NCBI GenBank assembly: GCA_965220875.1
Contig: OZ244849.1
Coordinates: forward strand, 1,860,001 to 1,924,000
DNA length: 64,000 nucleotides
Origin: WTFY01 sp965220875
Lineage (GTDB): Bacteria > Pseudomonadota > Gammaproteobacteria > UBA4575
Direction: 5' to 3'
Part shown: positions 37,309 through 46,589 of the stretch, one piece after another
Layout of the letters: each line of letters opens with the position of its first letter
How positions within the stretch are numbered: the stretch's first letter is position 1
The notes under the pieces: model-generated
The model's database searches: none
Seen by the model: only the letters and a program-made list of their open reading frames with translations
Told to the model about the DNA's origin: nothing
Made by a program: the position numbers and the translations under genes

Positions 37309-38733
37309 ATGAGCGAACATATTTTATTTCTGACGGGAAAGCTTGCAGAAAAGAGCCTGTGTCGCGTATTACAATCCATCCAGTCATCGAATTTTACTTA
37401 CGATGTGCGCCAGATGGGAGTCAGCGTAGCGGCATTGATGACAACACACATTATTGAAAAGCGCTTGACGAATATCGGAAATGCCAGCCGAATCGTAATT
37501 CCTGGACGCTGCAGAGGTGATATTGAGAGCCTCTCAAAGGCTTTAGGGGTCCCGGTCGAGCGAGGCCCGAATGAACTTAAAGATTTACCTGCCTATCTCG
37601 GCCAAGTGGAGAAAAAAGCTGATTTGGATATACATGACGTACAGATTTTTGCGGAAATTGTTGATGCCCCCAGCATGTCCGTAGATGAAATCATACAGCG
37701 TGCATATACCTATAGGCAGGACGGTGCGGATGTCATTGATGTTGGCTGCCTGCCAGGAACCACATTCCCTCACCTAGGAGAGACTGTTCAAGCATTAAAA
37801 TCAGAAAACTTCATGGTCAGTGTGGATTCACTGGCACCGGAAGACCTGCTCATAGGCGGAACTGCCGGTGCAGATTACCTTCTGAGCCTGAGTGAAGAAA
37901 GCCTATGGATCATGGATAAAGTAGATTCTGTACCCATTGTCATAGGCAGTCCCCCCGGTAATACCAGGTCCTTGTACAGGGCAATCGAAAAGCTCTTCGG
38001 GATGAACCGGAGGTTCATTGCAGACTCTATCCTTGACCCGATACATTTCGGATTCACGGAATCCATCGTCCGGTACCGAAACCTGCGCAAACGTTACCCT
38101 GAAATCGAAGTAATGATGGGAATTGGAAATCTCACTGAACTTACCCACGCTGACTCTGCAGGCACCAATGCTATGCTAGCAGGGCTGATTTCAGAGTTGG
38201 CAATTCAGCACTTGCTAACCACGGAAGTCAGTGGACATTGCCGATGTGCCGTGCGTGAAGCAGATTTGGCTAGACGCATAATGCATGCTTCAAAAATCGA
38301 TAATGTCCCGCCGAAAGGCTACAATCATGGACTCATGGGACTGCATGAATGTGACCCTTTCCCATACAGCATAGAAGAAATCAAGGAATTTGCTGCTGGA
38401 GTCAAAGACCCAAATTACCGAATACAAGTCAGCAAGGAAGGCATCCACACATATAACAGGGATGGCATAAATACCACAACCGACCCTTACGAGATTTATC
38501 CACACCTGAATATAGAAAACGATACCGGTCATGCATTTTATCTTGGTGTTGAACATGCCCGTGCGCATGTAGCCTGGCAACTAGGAAAAAGGTATGAGCA
38601 GGATGAAGAACTGGAATGGGGCGTAGCAATACGGAAGGAAAAGCAAGACTTGACTCAGCTAAAACCTTCAGGCTCAACCATGCACACTCGTAAAGCTCGA
38701 AAAGCCAAACTCAAGAACAGGAACAGAAACTAG
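37309..38733 (+). CDS. Dihydropteroate synthase-like protein (DUF6513), H4MPT synthesis
   Basis: A 474-residue protein with an N-terminal DUF6513-like domain (about 1-120) and a dihydropteroate-synthase TIM-barrel region (DGADVIDVGCLPG near 143, then SVDSLAPEDL). Homologues occur in H4MPT-using methylotrophs and methanogens, where a DHPS-type reaction joining the pterin to the beta-RFAP arylamine is needed. The C-terminal 90 residues end in a very basic tail. It heads a tight plus-strand operon with DUF447 and mfnB, 2 bases before the next gene. The reaction is inferred from family and context. Confidence 0.85.
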   Translation: MSEHILFLTGKLAEKSLCRVLQSIQSSNFTYDVRQMGVSVAALMTTHIIEKRLTNIGNASRIVIPGRCRGDIESLSKALGVPVERGPNELKDLPAYLGQVEKKADLDIHDVQIFAEIVDAPSMSVDEIIQRAYTYRQDGADVIDVGCLPGTTFPHLGETVQALKSENFMVSVDSLAPEDLLIGGTAGADYLLSLSEESLWIMDKVDSVPIVIGSPPGNTRSLYRAIEKLFGMNRRFIADSILDPIHFGFTESIVRYRNLRKRYPEIEVMMGIGNLTELTHADSAGTNAMLAGLISELAIQHLLTTEVSGHCRCAVREADLARRIMHASKIDNVPPKGYNHGLMGLHECDPFPYSIEEIKEFAAGVKDPNYRIQVSKEGIHTYNRDGINTTTDPYEIYPHLNIENDTGHAFYLGVEHARAHVAWQLGKRYEQDEELEWGVAIRKEKQDLTQLKPSGSTMHTRKARKAKLKNRNRN

Positions 38734-38735
38734 GT

Positions 38736-39311
38736 ATGCCATTTGTAAGGGAGTGCATTCTTACCACGTTAGACACAGGTGGAAATGTCCATGCCGCTCC
38801 TATGGGGATACATGAATACGAAGCGCATCTTGTCATACTGCCATTCAAGCCGTCTATAACTCTGGATAACCTGGAAAGCCAAGGAACAGCGACTCTCAAC
38901 TATACCGATGATGTGCGCGTCTATGCTGGTTGTTTAACGGGTCACAACGACTGGCCAACCCGGACTACCAAAATTATCCAAGGGGAGCGTCTAGCAAACT
39001 GCATCTCACATACGGAAGTAGAGGTAATTCAAAAAGCTGATGACCAAGTTCGACCTAAATATTTCTGCAAAGTTGTTCACGAAGCTATTCATGCTCCTTT
39101 TCATGGTTACAACCGCGCGCAGTTTGCAGTAATCGAGCTTGCAATTCTGGTCAGTCGATTACATATGCTGGACATTGAAGAGATCAATCATGAAATAGAC
39201 TATCTTAAACCCAAAGTTGAGAAAACCGCTGGACCGCGGGAGCGGGAGGCATGGAACTGGTTGATGCTGAAAGTCTCCGGTTTCCATGAATCACGAGAAG
39301 GAGAGTCTTGA
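38736..39311 (+). CDS. DUF447 family protein, H4MPT/methylofuran cluster
   Basis: A 191-residue protein of the DUF447 family (FMN-binding split-barrel-like fold) found in methanogens and H4MPT-using bacteria. Recognisable are the N-terminal VRECILTTLDTGGNVHAAPMGI, the H-x-x-Y-x-x-AHLVILPF stretch and the conserved GYNRAQFAVIELAILVSRL near residue 125. A role in H4MPT or methylofuran synthesis is known only from gene association. It starts 2 bases after the upstream gene and its stop overlaps the mfnB ATG by one base. Confidence 0.85.
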   Translation: MPFVRECILTTLDTGGNVHAAPMGIHEYEAHLVILPFKPSITLDNLESQGTATLNYTDDVRVYAGCLTGHNDWPTRTTKIIQGERLANCISHTEVEVIQKADDQVRPKYFCKVVHEAIHAPFHGYNRAQFAVIELAILVSRLHMLDIEEINHEIDYLKPKVEKTAGPREREAWNWLMLKVSGFHESREGES

Positions 39312-40024
39312 TGACAGGTATGCTCGCAAGCGTTCGTAATCTGGAAGAAGCAAAAGTGGTTTATGAATGTGGAGCAGATATTATAGACCTTAAGGAGCCA
39401 AAACATGGGGCGCTAGGTGCTATTCCACTTGATATGATGCACTGCATTGTCGATACCCTGTGGGAAAAATGTCTGATCAGCGCAACAACCGGTGACTTGC
39501 CTGCTGACGCTGCGGCCATTGAAGAGCAGGTTTTGAAAACTGCAGAAACTGGTGTCGACTACGTGAAGGTTGGCATGTTCAGCAAACACCATTTAGAAAG
39601 CTGCCTTCCTCGCCTCTCCTCTTGTGCTAGCAGAGGGATTTCCATCATCGCTGTAATGTTCGCTGACTTGAATTCTGATTTGGATAGCACTATTGATAAC
39701 GTAAAGAATGCCGGCTTGAAAGGAGTTATGCTGGATACTGCTCGTAAGGGATCGGGCAGCCTGTTAAAACATGTAAATCTTCAGCATCTTAAGCAGTTCG
39801 TGAATCACTCCAGGCAAAAAGGCCTTCTTACAGGACTTGCAGGCTCACTGACAATAGAAGATATACCCGAACTCATTAAGGCTGGCCCACATTACATAGG
39901 GTTTCGTACTGCGCTTTGTTCAAGAAAAGAAAGGACTGGTTATATTGACAGAAACACTTTCATGAAGGTTCGAAGGAGTATCCCTATCCTTGCTGGGCAA
40001 AATCAGGCTTCAGGAAATTTTTGA
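39311..40024 (+). CDS. mfnB: (5-formylfuran-3-yl)methyl phosphate synthase MfnB
   Basis: Makes the furan ring precursor of methanofuran/methylofuran from two glyceraldehyde-3-phosphate molecules. The 237 residues carry the DUF556 signature DIIDLKEPKHGALGAI with the active-site lysine near residue 25, and KVGMFSKHH and MLDTARKGSGSLL further on. The ATG at 39311 is preceded by AAGGAG; a TTG one codon earlier is less likely. The 3' end overlaps the converging transporter gene by 41 bases. Third gene of the plus-strand operon. Confidence 0.93.
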   Translation: MTGMLASVRNLEEAKVVYECGADIIDLKEPKHGALGAIPLDMMHCIVDTLWEKCLISATTGDLPADAAAIEEQVLKTAETGVDYVKVGMFSKHHLESCLPRLSSCASRGISIIAVMFADLNSDLDSTIDNVKNAGLKGVMLDTARKGSGSLLKHVNLQHLKQFVNHSRQKGLLTGLAGSLTIEDIPELIKAGPHYIGFRTALCSRKERTGYIDRNTFMKVRRSIPILAGQNQASGNF

Positions 40025-42512
40025 AAGGCTGTGTGGGCGTTGCCGCTAGTAATAAAGGAATTACACTGAAAGTTGCAAAAAGGGCAATCAGCATAGCAAG
40101 GCTTGTAAGGAGTCCAAAATAGATAGAGGGTATAAAATTGGACAGGACTAGGATTAGAAAGCCTAACGCTATCGTAATGGAAGTGAAATAAAGCGCCTTG
40201 CCTACTGTTGTTTGCGCTGTACGCAAGGCTTTATAGTGGTCACCCACCTGCGCATATTCTCTTTTATACCTATGAATATAGTGAATTGCGTAGTCTACAC
40301 CTACCCCAACAGTTATTGCTGCAGTTGTGATTGTCATGATATCAAGCGGAATCCCTGCAAGACCTATCAGACCCAGTATGAACAAAACAGTAAATGCATT
40401 AGGTAAAGCGCCTACCAGTGCCAGCTTCAGACTACGAAACAACACGGCTAACACAATGAAAATGCAGGCAAACACTGTGCCTAGCGTCAGAATCTGGGAA
40501 CGGAACAGGCTTTGCAGGAGATTGTTGTAAAGCACACTGACCCCGGTTAGCTTTACTTCCTCGTTATCTCTGATGAAACTGCTATGGATGTCTGCACGAA
40601 TTTTATTCAACAAATCGTTTCTTACCAGCGAGGGATCTGAATCTTTGATGCGCGCCAGTATTCTTGCTTGATTTCCCTCGACCGAGACGTATGGGAAGAT
40701 TATGGACTGTTTCATATCCTCTGGTATTTTTGAAAAAATCAGTGAAAGATGGAAGTCTTCCAAAGACTCGCCATCGTTCACGGTACGGAACACTTCCTCA
40801 ATACTAGAAAGCGACAGGACTTTCCCAACCTGGGGTAGACTTTCCAGGTAATCATGTACCTTGTCTATTTGTTTTATGCCGCTGCGATTGTACCAGTAGC
40901 TCTTAGCCGTAAAGTCATCTTGAGTATCCTCAAGTTCTGCCAAGTAGTCATCAAACTCATCAACCTCATCATTCTCAATTAATTTTTCTTCAGGATCTGG
41001 AGTAAACTCAAGCATAACCTCCAGCGGCACGGTGCCACCCAGTTCTAAATCTATAATTTCAAGCCCCTGATAGATATCTGTGGACTTCTTGAAGTAGTCT
41101 ATAAACCTGTTTTCTACCGTAAGCTGACTGATTCCTGCCATGCTTACCAAGAACATCACTATCAACACGGCTACTGCTGATTTTTTGTGTCCCATGACCA
41201 GGTGAAGCACCCTGTCTAGAAATGCAGACGAAGTATCCTTGCGTAATTTTCTGGGTTTAGGTGAGATCATTCTGATAAGTGCAGGTAGCACAGTGAATGT
41301 AAGAACAAATGCACTAACAAGGCCAAATACCATCATATAGCCAAATGTAATAACAGGCCTGATGTCACTCAGTGTCAATGAAAAAAATGCCACGGCCGAA
41401 GTCAACACCATGTAAAAGCATGGAGTAACAATCTGCAAAACTGCTGATTTCGTATTTTCCTCTACACTCTCGTCCGGATTAAGTGACTGGACCTCCTGAT
41501 AACGGATAATGACATGTATAGATAAAGCAATAGAAAATATAATGAGTAATGCAATAAAGTTAGATGAAATTACGGTGAGCTGATACCCGAGCAGACCGAC
41601 TATCCCGGAAACAATCAACACATTTAATACGGCACATGTCAATGCAAGGAAAATCCAAGCCGGATTCCTGAAGAATACAAACAACACAATTACCATAATT
41701 GCTGCAATAGCAATACCGAATGTTTCCAGATCATTCATAGCAAATACTTTCACATCATTGATAATCAAAGGTGTACCTGCCAGAAAATACTTGCCCTCTT
41801 TTTCGATACTGGAAAGTACAGTCCGTACTGAAGTAAGAATCCGTTCAAATCTCTCACTGTTGAGCTTTTTCTGAGTGCTGACTTCCTGTCTGATTGACTC
41901 TAGCTCGGACTGTTCCTCCTCGTTCAGAAACCCACTATTGCTCTTTTCTATCAGGGTAAATTTCCGTTCCAGTAAGTTTGCAAGTTTCTCGTTCTTCTCA
42001 ACAGCTACCTGCAAGGCAGTCAGACTGAGATCTTTACTTACGAGATTTTCGACATACAGCGGGCTGGTAGTAAATTCCTGAAACGCCTTGTTCACATCCA
42101 CTTGTGGAGACAGTAAGGTCGGATAAGTTATTTCACCTGTATCTTCGTCCTCTTGAGGCTGTGTGAGCAATGGCACGCTGACAATAGAAATTACATCAGC
42201 AATGCCTTCGATCTGCTCAAACTGCCTTGAAAGGCTGTCAACCAAACTGATTGTGCTCTCGTCCAGAATACCAGTATGAGGCTTAAACCCGACAACAATA
42301 AAGTCATCTAGCCCAAAGTGGCGATGCACTTCTCGGTAATACTCAAGATCAGGATCATTTTCCAGCATCAGCGAATCAGCTGAAGCGTCAATGTAGAGAT
42401 TTCTGATATGCGGTGTTACAGCGATTACAAAGACCAGAATACTCAGAATGATGAGATACGGATGCTGTATAACAGCATACAGTGGGGTTCTCACAAGTTT
42501 GTGAAGCATCAT
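39984..42512 (-). CDS. RND superfamily (MMPL-type) membrane transporter
   Basis: An 842-residue inner-membrane protein with two homologous halves of about six helices, each with a large periplasmic loop. The first loop (about 35-260) has a coiled, charged stretch (KNEKLANLLERKFTLIEKS). MMPL-type motifs are visible at the second-half helices (GVGVDYAIHYIHRYKRE). No periplasmic adaptor or outer-membrane gene accompanies it, so it belongs with lipid/hopanoid-type or orphan MMPL exporters. Substrate unknown. Its last 41 bases overlap mfnB on the other strand, and mfnE lies upstream. Confidence 0.88.
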   Translation of the reverse strand: MMLHKLVRTPLYAVIQHPYLIILSILVFVIAVTPHIRNLYIDASADSLMLENDPDLEYYREVHRHFGLDDFIVVGFKPHTGILDESTISLVDSLSRQFEQIEGIADVISIVSVPLLTQPQEDEDTGEITYPTLLSPQVDVNKAFQEFTTSPLYVENLVSKDLSLTALQVAVEKNEKLANLLERKFTLIEKSNSGFLNEEEQSELESIRQEVSTQKKLNSERFERILTSVRTVLSSIEKEGKYFLAGTPLIINDVKVFAMNDLETFGIAIAAIMVIVLFVFFRNPAWIFLALTCAVLNVLIVSGIVGLLGYQLTVISSNFIALLIIFSIALSIHVIIRYQEVQSLNPDESVEENTKSAVLQIVTPCFYMVLTSAVAFFSLTLSDIRPVITFGYMMVFGLVSAFVLTFTVLPALIRMISPKPRKLRKDTSSAFLDRVLHLVMGHKKSAVAVLIVMFLVSMAGISQLTVENRFIDYFKKSTDIYQGLEIIDLELGGTVPLEVMLEFTPDPEEKLIENDEVDEFDDYLAELEDTQDDFTAKSYWYNRSGIKQIDKVHDYLESLPQVGKVLSLSSIEEVFRTVNDGESLEDFHLSLIFSKIPEDMKQSIIFPYVSVEGNQARILARIKDSDPSLVRNDLLNKIRADIHSSFIRDNEEVKLTGVSVLYNNLLQSLFRSQILTLGTVFACIFIVLAVLFRSLKLALVGALPNAFTVLFILGLIGLAGIPLDIMTITTAAITVGVGVDYAIHYIHRYKREYAQVGDHYKALRTAQTTVGKALYFTSITIALGFLILVLSNFIPSIYFGLLTSLAMLIALFATFSVIPLLLAATPTQPFKNFLKPDFAQQG

Positions 42513-42554
42513 AAGGCTGACTAAATTCGCACGATTTCTAGACTAACACAAAAC

Positions 42555-43175
42555 TCAAAACTGAGTATCGATCAAGTTTTCAGAGTTTTTCTGAATCAAC
42601 GTCCTGAATTTTTTTGCCTCTGACTTGTGCATGAAGTGCGCCCTGATATCCAAATCAGCTAGCAGACCTGGTAACACAGGATCTATGCAATTATGCATTT
42701 GTAGCTCAGGAATTGTCGTTTGTGAGAGTGTTATCGGTGCAGATTTTACGAACAAGACCTGCTTGATCGACAAATACTCTGCCAGCCACACAGCAAGACT
42801 GTCTGATGTCACGTCCCACGTTCTTTCAAACCTGCAATGTTGGCTTACCATGTTATAAGGCTCCCAAATAACTACCCTCTTATCGTTCCAACAACACCTG
42901 ATCTGTTCCATGCAGTCAGCCAAACACATGCTAGGAGACAGTGATGCCATCATGTATGCAAATTGCTGCATGCCCAGAACCGCCATATTATGCGCATGTG
43001 TGGCGTCCAGATTGAATTGTCTATCGGCAGTACGCACCATCTCAGCGAACGGACCACCTCCCGGAACAATCACAAGTTGATGTGCATGGCAGACATCGAG
43101 AATTTCCAGCCACTCCTTGAGGTACTTGCTTTCATACAAGCTGCCACCAATTTTAACTACCCAAGGCATAGACAT
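42555..43175 (-). CDS. Amino acid kinase-family protein, MfnE-like
   Basis: A 206-residue amino acid kinase-fold protein: N-terminal VVKIGGSLYES, IVPGGGPFAEMVR and the late DVTSDSLAVWLAEYL phosphate-binding segment. Homologues in H4MPT-using bacteria and methanogens include MfnE, which phosphorylates 5-(aminomethyl)-3-furanmethanol phosphate to the diphosphate. The 23-base overlap with pabB suggests translational coupling. It is the last gene of the minus-strand mfnD-mfnF-pabB-mfnE string. An alternative ATG at 43169 is possible. Confidence 0.8.
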   Translation of the reverse strand: MSMPWVVKIGGSLYESKYLKEWLEILDVCHAHQLVIVPGGGPFAEMVRTADRQFNLDATHAHNMAVLGMQQFAYMMASLSPSMCLADCMEQIRCCWNDKRVVIWEPYNMVSQHCRFERTWDVTSDSLAVWLAEYLSIKQVLFVKSAPITLSQTTIPELQMHNCIDPVLPGLLADLDIRAHFMHKSEAKKFRTLIQKNSENLIDTQF

Positions 43176-44544
43176 TGTCTTGACTGAGCAGACTCATCAT
43201 GGCTTTCGCTTTGTCAAACGTCTCCCGATACTCTGCATTCACATCAGAATCAGACACGATTCCTCCACCTGCATAAAAATACATTTGATTGTTTCGATGT
43301 AAGATCGTACGGATTGCAATATTAATGTCCATGTTTCCATCAAATCCTATGTACCCAATCGATCCGCAATAGATTCCACGCCGGTGTGGCTCAAGTTCTT
43401 CGATGATCTGCATTGAACGGACTTTTGGGGCACCGGTTATTGAACCGCCAGGGAAACAGCCACGTAGTAAATCCACTGCTGAGCGCTGAGCTCTCAGCTT
43501 GCCTGTAATGGTACTCACCATGTGGTGAACATTTGGAAAAGTTTCTATGTCGAAAAGTTTCTTCACTTGCACGGATCCGAGCGCGCAATTCTTGCTGATA
43601 TCGTTGCGCAACAGATCTACGATCATAAGATTTTCTGCTTGATCCTTTATGCTGTCGACTAACTCCTGAACTAAATTCCGATCTCTATCTTGATCTGAAG
43701 AACGTGGGCGAGTTCCCTTTATCGGCTTTGTCTGCACAATGCCGCCTCTAACTGACAAAAATTGCTCAGGTGAATTACTCAAGATCTTGAAGTCGGGATA
43801 GCTCATGTAGGCACTGAATGGTGACGGGTTGATTCTTCTCAAAATCCGGTAAGCTGACCAAGGATCTCCCTCGACCTCAGTAGTAAATCTCTGGGCAAGA
43901 TTTACTTGGTAACAATCGCCTTCAACAATATATTTTTTTATCCTTCTGAACGCATGAGAATAGTAGTCTTGAGTCATATTGGAACGAGTAGGACTTACAG
44001 CCCTGAACCCTTGAGAGTCCTTGTGGCCAACCGGACTTTTAAACAACCTAGTCAATTCATTCCAACTTCTTCTGGTCCTTGAACTGGACAGGTCTCCTAC
44101 AAGAACTGATTTCTTTTTCTTATGGTCAACAACTATAGCCCAGGAGTAGATGCCTACTGCCATATCGGGTATGGCCTCATCGCTTTCAGCTATGGAAGGT
44201 ATATTCTCCACATAACGACACAGGTCATAACTCAAGAAGCCAAGTGCGCCACCCACAAATGGAAGATCGCATGCGAATTGCCTGTCTTCCGAGAGCAGTT
44301 CTTTCAGAACCGTAAAAGGTCCATCCAAAACAGAATAAGATTGCGAGCAGGTGTGTATTTTCGTGTCAAAGTTTTGCGTAACTACACGCACGTCGGGTCT
44401 TGCTGCCATGATGTCGTAGCGGCCAAGTGTGCTGCCGGGATGACTGCTGTCGATAAACACTGACCATGGCTCTGCAGCAATCCTGTCGAAGAGCAACGTG
44501 CTGTCTTCCTTGTATGGAAGATCAACATACGTAAGTGCTGTCAT
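43153..44544 (-). CDS. pabB: Aminodeoxychorismate synthase component I
   Basis: Chorismate-utilising enzyme for p-aminobenzoate, the arylamine precursor of H4MPT (and folate). The 463 residues start at the ATG at 44544, whose ATGA overlaps the mfnF stop. The Trp pocket and core motifs are visible: SPEQFLSVRGG, IKGTRPR, DLLRNDISK, FPGGSITGAPKVRSMQIIEELE and YCGSIGYIGFDG with the late GGGIVSDSD. PIKGT (Lys near residue 258) is the PabB-type signature, which separates it from anthranilate synthase PIAGT. Location suggests a dedicated H4MPT supply. Confidence 0.93.
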   Translation of the reverse strand: MTALTYVDLPYKEDSTLLFDRIAAEPWSVFIDSSHPGSTLGRYDIMAARPDVRVVTQNFDTKIHTCSQSYSVLDGPFTVLKELLSEDRQFACDLPFVGGALGFLSYDLCRYVENIPSIAESDEAIPDMAVGIYSWAIVVDHKKKKSVLVGDLSSSRTRRSWNELTRLFKSPVGHKDSQGFRAVSPTRSNMTQDYYSHAFRRIKKYIVEGDCYQVNLAQRFTTEVEGDPWSAYRILRRINPSPFSAYMSYPDFKILSNSPEQFLSVRGGIVQTKPIKGTRPRSSDQDRDRNLVQELVDSIKDQAENLMIVDLLRNDISKNCALGSVQVKKLFDIETFPNVHHMVSTITGKLRAQRSAVDLLRGCFPGGSITGAPKVRSMQIIEELEPHRRGIYCGSIGYIGFDGNMDINIAIRTILHRNNQMYFYAGGGIVSDSDVNAEYRETFDKAKAMMSLLSQDNVYALGS

Positions 44545-45611
44545 CTGCAGAATCTCTGAAAACCTAAGCAGGCAATGGATGCGGCAGGCGTACAAGCTCC
44601 TGGATCAAAACCCTTTTTCTTGCTTTCAAATTCAAACAAGCTAGCAGCATCCACGTACTGCCGGTTCAGACGTTGTGCAATTTCTTTTACAAGAAACCGC
44701 CCTGCACCCCCACCAATTATCGGAATCTCAAGAGACGGTCCCAGTCTAGACAAGCGTTTTCGGCATGCGTTAATTATTGTCTGGATCTGTTGCTCACGTA
44801 TGTACTCAGCAACTTCTCGCCACATGGTCAAGTCTTCCGGCACTGAATCGTATCCAAATGTTCTTGCCAAACGAGCTGCACAGGACCCGTCATCAACTCC
44901 CCGATTGTCTGGAGTTCTGCACATATCGGCCCACTTCGGCAATTCTCCCGTTAAGTTATACAGGTCAGCAGCATTAGAAAAATATTCATTTATGACTGGG
45001 ATGAGCCGGTTTCCAACTGGTGCGGCCCTGCAAAGTGCGAAAACCGGTGTTCGTACTACGCCGCAATAAACCATCTCCTGTGTGTGCAATCTCTCAGAAT
45101 CCGTACGGCCTTCGTTCATAACCCGGTTATTTTTAACAGCTACGATATCTGTGGTCGTACTCCCTATATCCAAAAAAAGCGCATCCTCTACCTGGGATGC
45201 AACAAAAGCTGCACTTCCCAGCCAATTTGCCGAAGCAACTTGCAAGTAACTGCTTTTTGCCGATCTGGCATCCAAGAACCCGCTTTCTCCAGCAAAATAG
45301 GAAACTTTTATATTGCCGAAAATTTTCTCAGCTTCATCAATAATCCTTCGTACACCTTCCTTGCGGCTGGTGAAACCATCCACCATTTCACCTGTCATAG
45401 TGATTGCTATCAAGGCTTTTGATACATCGAATCGATGCTTGAGAGAATCAACTGAAAAATCCATTTGGTTCAAGCCACGCCACAATTCACAAGGCACCTG
45501 ATACACCCTGGTAATTTGCGTAGTACCGACAGCCTCGGCCACCTTTACATGTGCCCCACCAATGTCCCAGCCTAGTACACTTTCATACAACAGCGTGTAC
45601 CTCCATATCAA
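44541..45611 (-). CDS. Hydantoinase/oxoprolinase-like protein, MfnF-like
   Basis: A 356-residue ASKHA-fold protein with the phosphate-binding motif VLGWDIGGAHVKVAE near the N-terminus and LFLDIGSTTTDIV near residue 144, then IIGGGAGRFL near 300. In methanogens this family (MfnF) condenses the furan diphosphate with glutamyl-tyramine in methanofuran synthesis; bacterial homologues sit in H4MPT clusters. The ATG at 45611 overlaps mfnD by 29 bases; a TTG at 45590 would shorten the overlap. The reaction here is inference from family and neighbours. Confidence 0.82.
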   Translation of the reverse strand: MIWRYTLLYESVLGWDIGGAHVKVAEAVGTTQITRVYQVPCELWRGLNQMDFSVDSLKHRFDVSKALIAITMTGEMVDGFTSRKEGVRRIIDEAEKIFGNIKVSYFAGESGFLDARSAKSSYLQVASANWLGSAAFVASQVEDALFLDIGSTTTDIVAVKNNRVMNEGRTDSERLHTQEMVYCGVVRTPVFALCRAAPVGNRLIPVINEYFSNAADLYNLTGELPKWADMCRTPDNRGVDDGSCAARLARTFGYDSVPEDLTMWREVAEYIREQQIQTIINACRKRLSRLGPSLEIPIIGGGAGRFLVKEIAQRLNRQYVDAASLFEFESKKKGFDPGACTPAASIACLGFQRFCR

Positions 45612-46578
45612 CCATGACTGCAGCAGCGCTGACCGGGATCGTATCCGGCAATATCTCTTCTCGAAAACATTTCAGAATCAACTCTGCAGGGTTTACATGC
45701 AAGGCCGCACTAAGGCCTACATACGATGTTGTCAACCTAGGGTTGATCTCAACCAACAAGATTTTTTCGTTAGAAATTACAATATCGACACCCACATAGC
45801 CTTGCAGTCCAGGCAACGTCCTAGCTAGCTTGGCAGCGAATGGTATAAACCTGTCTCTCTCAAAGGCATTTACATTGCATTTAAGCCATTGCAACCGACC
45901 ATTTGTTTCAGAAACGTGTTGCTGATTACAGCTCATTATTAAACATTCTCCGTGCAAACACAGCAGACTCAGACTTGCGTGAATACCCTTAACATAGGGC
46001 TGGACAATAAAGTGACTCCGGTCAGCACGTACTGAGGCCACCTGTAGCTCAGACTTGTTCCTAAATAGAGATATTCTGTCACACCCAACACCATCAACAG
46101 GCTTCATGACAAATTGTTCACCCTCCAGATAACAGGCATCTTCCGCAAGGTATGTCGGTATCAGTGGAACACCCCGGGGTTGCAGGTACTGATAAGTCGA
46201 ATATTTGTTGCTGGTCAGTTTTATCGTTTCTGCCTCGCAGTTGAACAGAATTGGACAATGACTTGAAAATCTTTCACAGATCGATAACAAGATGCCATCA
46301 TTTTCAGGTGCAATAACCAGCAACGCATCCATATCCTGTACGAGCTCTTCGAGTCTCTGCATGTAGTGCTCTTTATGTTCTACGAATACCGTATTGGTAC
46401 CTGGCACACTATTACCTATTCTCCTGTCCCTAAGAGTTGAAATCCTTAAGCCAGGCAGCTGAAGAAAATCTTTGACTACAGCCTGGAGCATCATTTCACC
46501 TTCCCTGACCAATGAATATGGCAGGCGATGGCCCTGCATACCTCCACCAGTGGTATACTCAAAAACTAGAATATTCAC
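45583..46578 (-). CDS. ATP-grasp ligase, MfnD-like (tyramine/tyrosine-glutamate ligase)
   Basis: A 331-residue ATP-grasp protein: N-terminal EYTTGGG segment typical of MfnD, the nucleotide-binding lysine segment FVMKPVDGVGCD near 154, IVQPYVKGIHAS and the metal-binding LLVEINPRLTTSYVGL near 278. MfnD joins glutamate to tyramine in methanofuran; in Methylobacterium the furan cofactor is described as tyrosine-derived, so the acceptor may differ. It uses a GTG start and no strong Shine-Dalgarno sequence. It is head-to-head with the HisA-like gene, start codons 11 bases apart. Confidence 0.82.
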   Translation of the reverse strand: MNILVFEYTTGGGMQGHRLPYSLVREGEMMLQAVVKDFLQLPGLRISTLRDRRIGNSVPGTNTVFVEHKEHYMQRLEELVQDMDALLVIAPENDGILLSICERFSSHCPILFNCEAETIKLTSNKYSTYQYLQPRGVPLIPTYLAEDACYLEGEQFVMKPVDGVGCDRISLFRNKSELQVASVRADRSHFIVQPYVKGIHASLSLLCLHGECLIMSCNQQHVSETNGRLQWLKCNVNAFERDRFIPFAAKLARTLPGLQGYVGVDIVISNEKILLVEINPRLTTSYVGLSAALHVNPAELILKCFREEILPDTIPVSAAAVMVDMEVHAVV

Positions 46579-46589
46579 CTTAACCCGCA

